NCBI RefSeq assembly: GCF_900115225.1
Contig: NZ_FOVR01000013.1
Coordinates: 62,001-126,000, forward strand
Source: Cohaesibacter marisflavi
GTDB taxonomy: Bacteria > Pseudomonadota > Alphaproteobacteria > Rhizobiales > Cohaesibacteraceae
DNA: 64,000 bases
Direction: 5' to 3'
Shown here: positions 42,791 to 51,759 of the stretch, in pieces
Position numbering within the stretch: the stretch's first letter is position 1
How the letters are laid out: each line of letters opens with the position of its first letter
The notes under the pieces: model-generated
What the model saw: only the letters and a program-made list of their open reading frames with translations
The model's database searches: none
Told to the model about the DNA's origin: nothing
Position numbers and translations under genes: made by a program

Positions 42791-44100
42791 TAAATTTTTG
42801 GCCGATTGTCGACAACGCGCTTGGCCTTGCCTTCGGATCTGGCCAGTTCTTGTGGATCGCGTACATCGATCCTGACTGTTACACCAACTACGGATTTGAT
42901 GTGGTGGGAAAGCTCCACTGCGGAGGCCTTGCGGGCGTCTTCGGAGACATGATCGGTAGAGGCTTCCACGTGAACAACCATGGTGTCCTTGTGATCCTTG
43001 CGCGACAATTCGATTTGGAAGTGCGGTGTGAGGCCATCGCATTTGAGGATCTGCTCTTCGATCTGGGTTGGAAACACATTGACCCCGCGCAGGATGATCA
43101 TGTCATCAGAGCGACCGGTGATTTTTTCAATCCGGCGCATGGATCGTGCCGTTCCGGGCAACAGGCGGGTGAGGTCTCTGGTGCGATAGCGTACCATCGG
43201 CAATCCCTCTTTGGTCAGAGTGGTAAAGACCAACTCGCCCATTTCCCCGTCTGGCAGTACTTCACCGGTGGCTGGATCAATGATCTCGGGATAGAAGTGG
43301 TCTTCCCAGATATGCAAGCCGTCTTTCGTCTCCACGCATTCATTGGCAACACCGGGCCCCATCACTTCGGAGAGACCATAGATATCGACGGCATGCATGT
43401 TGAAGGCCTGTTCGATCTCTTCGCGCATGCTGTTGGTCCATGGCTCGGCACCAAAAATGCCGACCTTGAGCGAACTTTCTCGCGGGTCCAGTCCCTGACG
43501 GCGGAACTCATCGAGAATCGAGAGCATGTAGGATGGCGTGACCATGATGATTGATGGTTTGAAATCCTGAATGAGTGTCACTTGCCGCTCAGTCATGCCG
43601 CCGGAGATTGGCACAACGGTGCAGCCCAGTCGCTCTGCGCCATAGTGGGCGCCCAGACCGCCGGTAAAGAGTCCATAGCCATAGGCCACATGTACGATAT
43701 CGCCGGGGCGCCCGCCGGAGGCGCGAATCGAACGGGCGACCAGATCGGCCCAAACGTCGATATCCTTGCGTGTATAGCCGACGACTGTGGGTTTGCCCGT
43801 GGTGCCGGATGAGCCATGAATTCGCACCAGCTTTTCGCGCGGAACAGCAAACATACCGAAGGGATAGGTGTCTCTTAGGTCCGTCTTCTGAGTGAACGGG
43901 AACTTGGACAGGTCCGCAAGGGTTTTGAGGTCAGAAGGATGAACCCCATGCTCATCAAAACGTTTGCGATAGAAGGGGGAATTCTCATAAGCGTGGGCCA
44001 GAGACCGACGCATACGGTGATATTGAAGAGCCGAAATCTCGTCGCGCGAGGCGACTTCGATCGGATCAAGAAGGTTTTTGGTTGGTGTCAGATCGTTCAT
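42790..44100 (-). CDS. paaK: Phenylacetate-CoA ligase PaaK
   Basis: Activates phenylacetate to phenylacetyl-CoA with ATP, the entry reaction of the pathway. About 436 residues, adenylate-forming family. It shows the phosphate loop GSSGTTGKPTVVGYT, the YGYGLFTGGLGAHYGAERLGCTVVP segment, IYGLSEVMGPGVANEC, and the C-terminal hinge region TGRSDDMIILRGVNVFPTQIE. The ATG at 44100 follows GGGGAGGAAA; the longer frame starting at 44127 overlaps the thioesterase gene and lacks such a site. It lies 16 nt after paaI. Confidence 0.96.
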   Translation of the reverse strand: MNDLTPTKNLLDPIEVASRDEISALQYHRMRRSLAHAYENSPFYRKRFDEHGVHPSDLKTLADLSKFPFTQKTDLRDTYPFGMFAVPREKLVRIHGSSGTTGKPTVVGYTRKDIDVWADLVARSIRASGGRPGDIVHVAYGYGLFTGGLGAHYGAERLGCTVVPISGGMTERQVTLIQDFKPSIIMVTPSYMLSILDEFRRQGLDPRESSLKVGIFGAEPWTNSMREEIEQAFNMHAVDIYGLSEVMGPGVANECVETKDGLHIWEDHFYPEIIDPATGEVLPDGEMGELVFTTLTKEGLPMVRYRTRDLTRLLPGTARSMRRIEKITGRSDDMIILRGVNVFPTQIEEQILKCDGLTPHFQIELSRKDHKDTMVVHVEASTDHVSEDARKASAVELSHHIKSVVGVTVRIDVRDPQELARSEGKAKRVVDNRPKI

Positions 44101-44116
44101 TGTTTCCTCCCCAGGA

Positions 44117-44587
44117 TCAGACGTCATCGCTCTTGGCGACGGTTTGGGACGACAGCAGTGTCCCTTTTACGGTGCGGGCATGGCCGCGAAATTCAGCAAT
44201 GATGGTTCCGTCTTCACGCACCACCTGCACGTCATAAAGACCGGAACGGCCCGAGCGGGACCGCTCGCGGGCGGAGGCCGTCAGGCGGTCGCCACGGGTG
44301 CCCGGTGCAAGAAAAGTGATAGCGCAATTCTGCGCGACGGTGATTTGGTTGTATGTGTTGCAGGCAAAGGCAAAGGCGCTGTCTGCCAGGGTAAAGAGAT
44401 AGCCGCCGTGCGCATTGCCGTGACCATTGGTCATGGCTTCGGTGAGCATCATAGACAGAACGGCCTCACCGGGCGCTACATGCTCCAGTTTCATGCCGAG
44501 CTTTTGGGAGGTGGAATCCCCGTCCCACATAGCCTGAGCGCAGGCTTCGGCCAGCTCTTGCGGGGGCATGGTTGTCATCTGGTCCAT
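44117..44587 (-). CDS. paaI: Hydroxyphenylacetyl-CoA thioesterase PaaI
   Basis: Hot-dog-fold thioesterase of about 156 residues that removes dead-end acyl-CoA products and frees CoA. The active-site region is GNAHGGYLFTLADSAFAFACN (Asp in the conserved helix), as in PaaI. The ATG at 44587 is chosen: AGGGGG lies about 8 nt upstream, and it starts directly after the paaG stop codon. The longer frame extends into paaG and is rejected. Confidence 0.93.
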   Translation of the reverse strand: MDQMTTMPPQELAEACAQAMWDGDSTSQKLGMKLEHVAPGEAVLSMMLTEAMTNGHGNAHGGYLFTLADSAFAFACNTYNQITVAQNCAITFLAPGTRGDRLTASARERSRSGRSGLYDVQVVREDGTIIAEFRGHARTVKGTLLSSQTVAKSDDV

Positions 44588-44588
44588 A

Positions 44589-45383
44589 TCAGCACCCCCT
44601 GAAGTTGGCTGGGCGTTTTTCCAGAAAGGCTGCGACACCTTCAGAATAGTCGTCGGTCTGACCAGCAGTGCGCTGGCAGTCACGTTCCATATCTAGATGC
44701 GTGTCCAAGGGCTGATCGGAAGCGGCCTGGATGAGGCGTTTGCTCAGTCCCAGACCAACGGTAGGGCCAGCGGCAAGCTGCTCGGCCATGGCACTTGCTT
44801 CTTCCATCAGCGCTTCATCATCCACAGCCTTCCAGATCAGGCCCCAGTCGGCGGCTTGTTCCGCAGGAAGAGGAGTTGCCAGCATCGCCAGCGCCTTGGC
44901 TCTCGGTTCGCCCAGAATGCGGGTGAGAGACCAGCTTCCTCCGGCATCGGGAATAAGGCCAATCTTGGAAAAGGCCTGAATGAATTTTGCCGATTTCGCA
45001 GCCAGAACGATGTCACAGGCCAGAGCGATATTGGCTCCTGCACCTGCGGCAACGCCATTGACTGCGCAGAGCACGGGCTTTTCCAGCAAGCGGATCAGGC
45101 GCAGCGTTGGATTGTAAAATGTTTCAAGCGTTTGTCCGAGATCCGGTTTGGCTCCTCCCTTGCGAGGATCGCGGTCTCCCAGATCCTGCCCGGCGCAAAA
45201 GCCGCGTCCTGCTCCTGTTAGCAGAACGGCGCGGATATCCGCATCCGCAAGAGCGCGTTCCATTTGTGCCCGCAAGGCAAGATGCATCTCATCGTTGAAT
45301 GAGTTCAGTTTGTCCGGTCTGTTGAGCGTGAGCCTGAGCACGCCATTCTTCAGATCCGACAGCACGGTCTCGGATATGTTCAT
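44589..45383 (-). CDS. paaG: 1,2-epoxyphenylacetyl-CoA isomerase PaaG
   Basis: Crotonase-fold isomerase turning the ring epoxide into oxepin-CoA. About 264 residues. FNDEMHLALRAQMERAL, GRGFCAGQDLGDRDP, CAVNGVAAGAGANIALACDI and FSKIGLIPDAGGSW are the PaaG sequence marks; the Asp in IPDAGGSW is the catalytic acid of PaaG, where enoyl-CoA hydratases have other residues. The ATG at 45383 follows GGGGGAG. It heads the minus-strand operon paaG-paaI-paaK-tetR and is divergent from paaN across the tandem operator. Confidence 0.95.
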   Translation of the reverse strand: MNISETVLSDLKNGVLRLTLNRPDKLNSFNDEMHLALRAQMERALADADIRAVLLTGAGRGFCAGQDLGDRDPRKGGAKPDLGQTLETFYNPTLRLIRLLEKPVLCAVNGVAAGAGANIALACDIVLAAKSAKFIQAFSKIGLIPDAGGSWSLTRILGEPRAKALAMLATPLPAEQAADWGLIWKAVDDEALMEEASAMAEQLAAGPTVGLGLSKRLIQAASDQPLDTHLDMERDCQRTAGQTDDYSEGVAAFLEKRPANFRGC

Positions 45384-45433
45384 TTGTTCTCCCCCAAGGT
45401 CCACTTTTGTAGAGCCAACGAAAGACTTGTTGC

Positions 45434-45499
45434 ATAAACCGTCCGGACGGTCAATTATACGCTTGAATAAATCGTCCGGACGGTCAATTATATGCCGGA
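45434..45499 (+). promoter_or_regulatory. 33-bp tandem repeat carrying two PaaR-type palindromes
   Basis: Two head-to-tail 33-bp units (45434-45466 and 45467-45499) fill most of the paaG/paaN divergent intergenic region. Each contains a 14-bp dyad, ACCGTCCGGACGGT (45438-45451, perfect) and ATCGTCCGGACGGT (45471-45484, one change), followed by CAATTATA. The dyad centres are 33 bp apart, about three helical turns, so two TetR dimers could bind the same face and control both operons. Confidence 0.8.
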
Positions 45500-45518
45500 T
45501 ACTGAATGTGGGGGACCA

Positions 45519-47171
45519 ATGACTAATTTTTATATTCGCCATCATGCGCTGCTGACTGATGCTGTCTCTGCGCTGAAATCGCGGGAATTCTGGACGCCGT
45601 TTCCGGAAATCCCCAGCGGCCGTTTCTATGGCGAGAGCGCTCGCGAAGATGGTCAGGCGGCCTTTGATAGACTAATTGGTCATCGGTTTGCGCTACCCGA
45701 TCATCCGGAAACCGACAGGGTGGGCATGGAAGAATCTCCTTGGGGGCTGCCGCTCAAGATTAATTATCCCACAGCTGATGCATCGCAGCTGATTGAAGCT
45801 TCTGAGGCCGTTGCTGGTGAATGGGCCGAAGCCAGCCCGGAGGTGCGCGTCGGGGTTCTGCTAGAGGCTCTGGTGCGGCTTAATGCCATGAGTTTCCTGA
45901 TGGGGCACGCGGTGATGCATACCACCGGGCAGGCATTTCCCATGGCCTTTCAGGCTGGTGGGCCGCATTCGCAGGATCGTGGACTGGAGGCGGTTGCCGC
46001 TGCGTGGGTTGAGATGAACGCGACCGTGCGCGAGGCGACATGGGAGAAGCCGCAAGGCAAGCTGGCCTCCATCATTCTGGAAAAACGCTGGAAACTGGTG
46101 CCGCGCGGACTGGCGTTAGCCATTGGCTGCAACACCTTCCCCACCTGGAATGGCTATCCGGGGATTTTTGCCAGTCTGGCTACGGGTAATACGGTCATTG
46201 TCAAGCCACATCCGGCGGCCATTCTGCCCCTTGCCCTTACCGTCAGAGTTTTACGCGAAGTGCTGGTGGAAGCCGAGCTACCGGCCGATGTGGTTCTGCT
46301 TGCTGCCGATGAGCCTGGACAGGAGATGACGCAAGAGCTCGTGGATAGCGGCGCCTTTTCCCTGATCGATTATACTGGTTCTTCGGTTTTTGGCGCTTGG
46401 CTACGCAAGCATGCAGGCAAGGCACAGGTCTATACCGAAGAGACCGGCGTTAACTCCATTACGATAACCGGATGCCGAGATTTCAAGGGCATGTGCAACA
46501 ATATTGCCTTTTCGCTGTCGCTCTATTCGGGGCAGATGTGCACTTCGCCGCAGAATATCTATATCCCGTCCACTGGCATAGACAGTGATGAGGGGCCCAA
46601 GAGCTTTGATGACGTGGCCAAGGGTATCGCCTTCGCCGTCGATAGATTGCTGTCTGATGGGGAACGAGCTTCCGGGATATGCGGCACCATTGCCAACCCG
46701 GCGACCCTTGCGCGGGTGGCCGTGTCGCGTGGTATCGGACGTATTGTCCGCGATAGCGGCGAGACGGGGATTGGCCGCAGTGCAACGCCGCTGTTGTTGG
46801 CGCTTGACGGGGAAGAAGAGGGGGCGGAGCAGGAGGAGTGCTTCGGGCCGGTGTCATTCTTCATTCCATGTGAAAGCGCATCCGATGCTATCGCGCGTGC
46901 ATCAAGCATTGCCCGACAGAAAGGGGCGATTACCGCTGCTCTGTATGCCACGGATCAGGATCTGATCACGGAGGCCGAGGATGCCTTCGCGCATGCTGGA
47001 GTCAATCTGTCGGTCAATCTGACGGGCAATATTTTTGTCAATCAATCGGCGGCTTTTTCCGACTTTCACGTTACTGGCGCCAATCCTTCGGGCAATGCCT
47101 GCCTGACGGATACTGCCTTTGTCGCGTCGCGTTTCCGGCGCGTCATGATCCGTTGGCCCAAGGTCGCTTAA
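45519..47171 (+). CDS. paaN: Phenylacetate degradation protein PaaN (aldehyde dehydrogenase family)
   Basis: A 550-residue ALDH-superfamily protein of the PaaN group found in many proteobacterial paa clusters and thought to act on ring-opening aldehydes. It has RGLALAIGCNTFPTWNGYPGIFASLATGNTVIVKPHP (NAD-binding region), SLIDYTGSSVFGAWLRKHAG, YTEETGVNSITITGC and SLSLYSGQMCTSPQNIYIP (active-site Cys). The ATG at 45519 has GGGGG just upstream and directly follows the tandem operator. Because PaaZ is also present, the two may be partly redundant or have different substrates. First gene of an operon that continues with an ABC transporter. Confidence 0.9.
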   Translation: MTNFYIRHHALLTDAVSALKSREFWTPFPEIPSGRFYGESAREDGQAAFDRLIGHRFALPDHPETDRVGMEESPWGLPLKINYPTADASQLIEASEAVAGEWAEASPEVRVGVLLEALVRLNAMSFLMGHAVMHTTGQAFPMAFQAGGPHSQDRGLEAVAAAWVEMNATVREATWEKPQGKLASIILEKRWKLVPRGLALAIGCNTFPTWNGYPGIFASLATGNTVIVKPHPAAILPLALTVRVLREVLVEAELPADVVLLAADEPGQEMTQELVDSGAFSLIDYTGSSVFGAWLRKHAGKAQVYTEETGVNSITITGCRDFKGMCNNIAFSLSLYSGQMCTSPQNIYIPSTGIDSDEGPKSFDDVAKGIAFAVDRLLSDGERASGICGTIANPATLARVAVSRGIGRIVRDSGETGIGRSATPLLLALDGEEEGAEQEECFGPVSFFIPCESASDAIARASSIARQKGAITAALYATDQDLITEAEDAFAHAGVNLSVNLTGNIFVNQSAAFSDFHVTGANPSGNACLTDTAFVASRFRRVMIRWPKVA

Positions 47172-47219
47172 GCGGCATTGAGCCAATTTCATCAACTGGA
47201 TATCTAGGGAGGACTATCC

Positions 47220-48368
47220 ATGAAACCTGTAATTACTACTGCCATGACTACACTTGTTGCGCTTGGCGTTATCAGCCTTGCCGCTCCGGCTTCTGCTGAA
47301 ATTCGTCTGGGGGCGAGTGTCTCTGCAACGGGGCCTGCGGCCTTTTTGGGGGACCCGGAGGCCAAAACCATCGAAATGCTCGTGGAGCAGGTCAATGAGG
47401 CCGGTGGCATCAATGGTGAAAAGATCGAGCTATTCCTTTATGACGATGGTGGCGACCCCAACAAGGCTCGCACCTTTGCTACTCGTCTGGTGGAAGATGA
47501 CGAAGTGGTTGCCATCATTGGTGGCTCAACGACGGGGACCACCATGTCGATTATTTCGGTGGCGGAAGACGAGGAAATTCCGTTCATCTCGTTGGCTGGT
47601 GCCATCCAGATCATTGATCCGGTGCGCGACTATGTGTTCAAAACGCCGCATACGGACAGAATGGCATGCGCCAAGATCTTTACGGATATGGCGGCGCGTG
47701 AGCTCACCAAAATCGGCATGATTTCCGGTACGGACGGGTTTGGCGCATCGATGCAGGCGCAGTGCCATGATATCGCTGCGGAGCACGGTATAGAGGTGAT
47801 CGCGGATGAGACTTATGGGCCGCAGGATGCGGACATGACACCGCAGCTCACCAAGATTTCCAAGACCGAAGGCGTGCAGGCGATCCTCAACCCCGGCTTT
47901 GGTCAGGGGCCGGCGATCGTGACGCGCAACAAGGCGCAGCTTGGCATCAACTTGCCGCTTTATCAAAGCCATGGTGTGGCCTCTGACGGCTTTATCAAGC
48001 TGGCCGGTGCCGAGGCATCCGAGGGCGTCAGACTGCCGGGAACGGCCCTGTTGATCGCAGATATTCTGCCCGATGGAGACCCACAGAAGGATGTTGTTAC
48101 GTCTTACAAGTCCGCTTTCGAGGGCAAGTATGAGCAGAAGGTGTCCACCTTTGGCGGCTACGCCAATGATGCCTTTTTGCTGATGACAAGTGCCATGGCC
48201 AAAGCAGGCTCTGATGCTGAAGCAATCCGCAATGCGCTTGAGGACACATCCGGTCTGGTGGGGACAACCGGCACCTACAGCTTCTCTGCCAATGACCATC
48301 TCGGTCTGGATCTCAGCGCCTTTCGCATGCTCGAAATCCGCGATGGTGGCTGGGCTCTTGCAGAATAA
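47220..48368 (+). CDS. livK: LivK-type ABC transporter substrate-binding protein, likely for aromatic acids
   Basis: A 382-residue periplasmic binding protein (type-1 fold) with a Sec signal peptide ending at ASAEIRLG. Marks are GASVSATGPAAFLGDPEAKTIEMLVEQVNEAGGINGEKIEL and VAIIGGSTTGTTMSIISVAED. It lies between paaN and the permease genes, so it most likely captures phenylacetate or related aromatic acids; that is inferred from context. GGGAGG precedes the ATG. A hairpin follows the gene. Confidence 0.87.
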   Translation: MKPVITTAMTTLVALGVISLAAPASAEIRLGASVSATGPAAFLGDPEAKTIEMLVEQVNEAGGINGEKIELFLYDDGGDPNKARTFATRLVEDDEVVAIIGGSTTGTTMSIISVAEDEEIPFISLAGAIQIIDPVRDYVFKTPHTDRMACAKIFTDMAARELTKIGMISGTDGFGASMQAQCHDIAAEHGIEVIADETYGPQDADMTPQLTKISKTEGVQAILNPGFGQGPAIVTRNKAQLGINLPLYQSHGVASDGFIKLAGAEASEGVRLPGTALLIADILPDGDPQKDVVTSYKSAFEGKYEQKVSTFGGYANDAFLLMTSAMAKAGSDAEAIRNALEDTSGLVGTTGTYSFSANDHLGLDLSAFRMLEIRDGGWALAE

Positions 48369-48378
48369 ATGCGCATCG

Positions 48379-48398
48379 GGCGGGGCTGTTGCCCCGCC
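48379..48398 (+). terminator. Intercistronic hairpin after the aromatic-acid binding protein gene
   Basis: GGCGGGGC-TGTT-GCCCCGCC, a perfect 8-bp GC stem with a tetraloop and no T-run, 10 nt after the stop codon. It may protect the 5' part of the transcript or reduce downstream expression. Confidence 0.6.
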
Positions 48399-48431
48399 TC
48401 AATCGACTCGATCTTAAAGGGAGAGCCGCTC

Positions 48432-49304
48432 ATGGATGCCTTGATGCAGTTTCTTTTGTCTGGAATGACCGTCGGCGCAGTTTATGCGCTCGTTGCTCTG
48501 GGCTTTACAATTATCTATAACGCTTCCGATGTGGTGAATTTCGCACAGGGCGAATTCGTCATGCTGGGCGGTATGACAACCGTTTTTGCCCATGCCGCAG
48601 GGTTGCCTCTGCCTCTGGCTGCGGTCATTGCCATTGCGCTCACCGCCCTTGTTGGCGTGGCGCTCAACAAGCTGGCGATTGAACCGGCCCGTGGTGCGCC
48701 GGTGGTCTCATTGATCATTATCACCATCGGGGCGTCGATTTTCATCCGGGGTGCCGCGCAGCTGGTTTTTGACAAACAGTTGCACCGCTTTCCCTCTTTC
48801 TCGGGCGATGAACCTATACGTTTGCTCGGGGCTGCGATTCTTCCGCAGAGCCTGTGGGTTGTCGGTGGGGCCTTTGCCGTCTTTTTCGGCCTCTGGGCCT
48901 TCTTTACCAAAACCCTGACAGGCAAGGCCGTGTTGGCAACAGCCAATAATAGACTGGCCGCACAGCTGGTCGGCATCAATACCGGTTGGGTGATGACGCT
49001 TTCCTTCTCTCTGTCCGCAGCCATTGGGGCGCTCGCTGGCGTTCTGGTCACTCCTATCACGCTGGTTGCCTATGACGTTGGGGTCGGGTTGGCGCTCAAG
49101 GGTTTTGCGGCTGCCATGCTGGGCGGCATGGGCAACCCGAAAGGGGCGCTTGTTGGCGGCATCCTTCTTGGTCTTCTGGAAGCGATGACAGCTGGCTATC
49201 TCAGTTCACAATATAAGGATGCGGTAGCCTTCATCGTCATTCTGGCTGTGTTGTTTGCCATGCCGCAGGGTTTGTTCGGCGCCAAGCACACCGAGAGGGT
49301 CTGA
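48432..49304 (+). CDS. livH: LivH-type ABC permease of the phenylacetate cluster
   Basis: A 290-residue permease with FLLSGMTVGAVYALVALGFTIIYNASDVVNFAQGEFVMLGGM at the start and FAAAMLGGMGNPKGALVGGILLGLLEAM near the end. The ATG at 48432 follows AGGGAGAG. It forms the membrane pore with the next protein. Confidence 0.92.
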   Translation: MDALMQFLLSGMTVGAVYALVALGFTIIYNASDVVNFAQGEFVMLGGMTTVFAHAAGLPLPLAAVIAIALTALVGVALNKLAIEPARGAPVVSLIIITIGASIFIRGAAQLVFDKQLHRFPSFSGDEPIRLLGAAILPQSLWVVGGAFAVFFGLWAFFTKTLTGKAVLATANNRLAAQLVGINTGWVMTLSFSLSAAIGALAGVLVTPITLVAYDVGVGLALKGFAAAMLGGMGNPKGALVGGILLGLLEAMTAGYLSSQYKDAVAFIVILAVLFAMPQGLFGAKHTERV

Positions 49305-49307
49305 TCC

Positions 49308-50264
49308 ATGAAATCAAATCTGAAATGGATACAACTGGCGATCGTGTTTGTGCTGATCATCGCGTTGCCGGCATTTTTTCCCTCTGGATACTATTATCGG
49401 GTCGGAGCGCTGATCTTTGTCAACGCCCTCAGCGTCGTCGGCCTGGTGATCCTGATCGGTTATGCGGGCCAGATCAGCCTTGGCCATGCCGGATTTGCTG
49501 GCATAGGGGCCTATGCCTGCGCTCTGGGACCTGATTATGTCGGGTTACATCCAGCTTTCTCAGTCATTCTGGGTGCTGTTGTTTCTGCTGGTATGGCAGC
49601 GCTTATCGGCAAGCCGATCTTGCGTCTCAAAGGGTATTATCTCGCGGTTGCCACTTTGGGGTTCGGCATTCTGGTCTCCATGGTTTTGACCAATGAGCGC
49701 GCACTGACAGGCGGTCCGGATGGAACGGCTGTGGCGAAACTGGGGTTGAGAAGCTGGCTCAAGGATGCCGGTATCAAGCTTTCCAGCGGAGAATTCTGGT
49801 ATCTGGTCTGTGGGGCCGTCTTGCTGATTGGGGTCTGGATTGCGCTCAATCTGTTCCATAGCGCGACAGGACGGGCCATGCGGGCGCTGCACGGCTCGGA
49901 AGTCGCCGCGCGTACTGTCGGTATCGATGTTGCGCAGGTAAAGCTGCAAGCCTTCGTGATTTCTGCTGTCTATGCGTCGGTGGCCGGGTCTCTTCTGGCC
50001 TTACAGAATAAGTTCATCACACCTGATGTTGCCGGCTTCATGCATTCCATCGAGATGGTGACCATGGCTGTTCTGGGAGGCGTCAACTCTGTTCTGGGGG
50101 CCACATTAGGGGCGGCGATACTTACATTGCTGCCACAGGTTCTCACGATATTCGCCGAATATGAGCAGTTGGTCATGGGGCTTGTGATGATCCTAGTGAT
50201 GATCTTTCTGCCCAAAGGGCTGTTGCCTTCCATCGCTGCCCGGTTGAGAGGGAGGGGAGAATGA
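49308..50264 (+). CDS. livM: LivM-type ABC permease of the phenylacetate cluster
   Basis: A 318-residue permease. The LivM signature VNALSVVGLVILIGYAGQISLGHAGFAGIGAY, the GRAMRALHGSEVAARTVGIDVAQVKLQAFVISAVYASVAGSLLA segment and VLGGVNSVLGATLGAA are present. It starts 3 nt after livH and overlaps livG by 4 nt. Confidence 0.92.
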   Translation: MKSNLKWIQLAIVFVLIIALPAFFPSGYYYRVGALIFVNALSVVGLVILIGYAGQISLGHAGFAGIGAYACALGPDYVGLHPAFSVILGAVVSAGMAALIGKPILRLKGYYLAVATLGFGILVSMVLTNERALTGGPDGTAVAKLGLRSWLKDAGIKLSSGEFWYLVCGAVLLIGVWIALNLFHSATGRAMRALHGSEVAARTVGIDVAQVKLQAFVISAVYASVAGSLLALQNKFITPDVAGFMHSIEMVTMAVLGGVNSVLGATLGAAILTLLPQVLTIFAEYEQLVMGLVMILVMIFLPKGLLPSIAARLRGRGE

Positions 50265-51070
50265 CGCTTTTACAAATTGAAGGACTGGGGATCAGCTTCG
50301 GTGGCCTAAGGGCGGTCAATGATGTGGGCTTTTCTGCCAAGCCGGGCGAAGTTGTCTCGGTTATCGGGCCAAATGGCGCAGGCAAGACGACCCTCTTCAA
50401 CATGATTTCCGGCGTCTATCTGCCCAACACGGGGCGGGTACTGCTCGATGGGCAGGATGTCACACGGTTTGAATCACACCGTCTGGCGCGCAAGGGACTG
50501 ACGCGCACATTCCAGAATCTGCAGATTTTTCAGGATATGACTGTGCTCGAAAATGTCATTGTCGGCTTTCATCTGGCCGAGCGAGGTCATTTGTTGGCCG
50601 ACATTCTCTCTTTGCCGAGCACAAAACGACGGGCACGGGAGGTGCGGACGAAAGCCATGGATCTGCTGAAGCGGGTACGTTTGGACAAGGCCGCCGACCA
50701 AGTGGCGGGCAATCTGTCCTACGGATCGCTCAAGCGGCTGGAAATCGTGCGCGCACTGGCTATGGAGCCACGGGTTTTGCTGCTTGATGAACCGGCGGCT
50801 GGCTGCAATGCGGTCGAGACCGAAGAGATCGATTCATTTATCGCGGAGCTTGCTGCCTCTGGCATCGCTATTCTGCTGGTCGAGCATGACATGAAGATGG
50901 TGATGCGGATTTCCAATCATATTGTCGTTCTGGATCACGGTGAGAAAATCGCCGAAGGCAGCCCGGAAGAGGTTTCGAAAAATCCCGAGGTGATTTCGGC
51001 CTATCTGGGCGCGGAGGCGGGGCAGGATACCCCGAGCGTGGAAAGGGAGGTTGCCAATGCTGACGGTTGA
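50261..51070 (+). CDS. livG: LivG-type ABC ATPase of the phenylacetate cluster
   Basis: A 269-residue ATPase with Walker A GPNGAGKTT, Q-loop LTRTFQNLQIFQDM, signature LSYGSLKRLEIVRAL, Walker B VLLLDEPAAGCNAVE and H-loop LVEHDMKMVMRISN. The GCNAVET sequence after Walker B is typical of LivG. It overlaps livM and livF at its ends. Confidence 0.93.
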   Translation: MTLLQIEGLGISFGGLRAVNDVGFSAKPGEVVSVIGPNGAGKTTLFNMISGVYLPNTGRVLLDGQDVTRFESHRLARKGLTRTFQNLQIFQDMTVLENVIVGFHLAERGHLLADILSLPSTKRRAREVRTKAMDLLKRVRLDKAADQVAGNLSYGSLKRLEIVRALAMEPRVLLLDEPAAGCNAVETEEIDSFIAELAASGIAILLVEHDMKMVMRISNHIVVLDHGEKIAEGSPEEVSKNPEVISAYLGAEAGQDTPSVEREVANADG

Positions 51071-51758
51071 GAAACTGCATTCGGCCTATGGGCGCATCGA
51101 GGTGCTGCACGGGATCGATCTGCAGGTCAAGTCAGGTGAGATTGTGACCGTGGTGGGGGCCAATGGGGCAGGCAAGACAACGCTTCTCAAGTGCCTTTCC
51201 GGTACGCAACCTGTCACTTCGGGGCAGATCGATTTTCGTGGTGAGGTGATCACAGCAGTGCCTGCCTTCAAGCGACTGGAACGTGGACTAGCGCAGTCGC
51301 CGGAGGGGCGGCAAATATTCACCAATCTGTCGGTGGAGGAAAATCTGCGCCTTGGTGCCTTTCTTTTCAGCGATGATCGGGTGGATGCGGATATGCAGGA
51401 TGCTTTCACCATGTTTCCGATCCTCAAGGAAAAGCGCAACCTGATGGCGGGCGGGCTTTCTGGAGGGCAGCAGCAGATGCTGGCCATTGCGCGGGCCCTG
51501 ATGGGGCGTCCGCATTGCCTTTTGCTGGATGAACCGTCGATGGGGCTGGCGCCTTTGCTGGTCGCGCAAATATTTGAGGTGGTTGAAAGCCTGAAGGCGC
51601 GCGATGTGACGGTTTTGCTGGTGGAACAGAATGCCTTCGGAGCGCTCAAGATCGCCGATCGCGGCTATGTGATGGAAACGGGGCAGGTGACGATGAGCGG
51701 TCCTGCATCGGAGTTGATTGCAGATCCGCGCATTCGTGAAGCCTATTTGGGGATTTGA
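51057..51758 (+). CDS. livF: LivF-type ABC ATPase of the phenylacetate cluster
   Basis: A 233-residue ATPase with Walker A GANGAGKTT, AQSPEGRQIFTNLSVEENL, signature LSGGQQQMLAIARAL, Walker B LLLDEPSMGLAPL and LVEQNAFGALKIAD at the H-loop position. The ATG at 51057 has GGGAGG about 6 nt upstream and lies inside the end of livG. The start of the following fadB-like gene directly adjoins its stop. Confidence 0.93.
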   Translation: MLTVEKLHSAYGRIEVLHGIDLQVKSGEIVTVVGANGAGKTTLLKCLSGTQPVTSGQIDFRGEVITAVPAFKRLERGLAQSPEGRQIFTNLSVEENLRLGAFLFSDDRVDADMQDAFTMFPILKEKRNLMAGGLSGGQQQMLAIARALMGRPHCLLLDEPSMGLAPLLVAQIFEVVESLKARDVTVLLVEQNAFGALKIADRGYVMETGQVTMSGPASELIADPRIREAYLGI

Positions 51759-51759
51759 T

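Noticed and set aside
45434-45499. Short CRISPR-like array
   Set aside because: Only two units, no spacers of constant size, and each unit contains a regulator dyad; explained by tandem operators.
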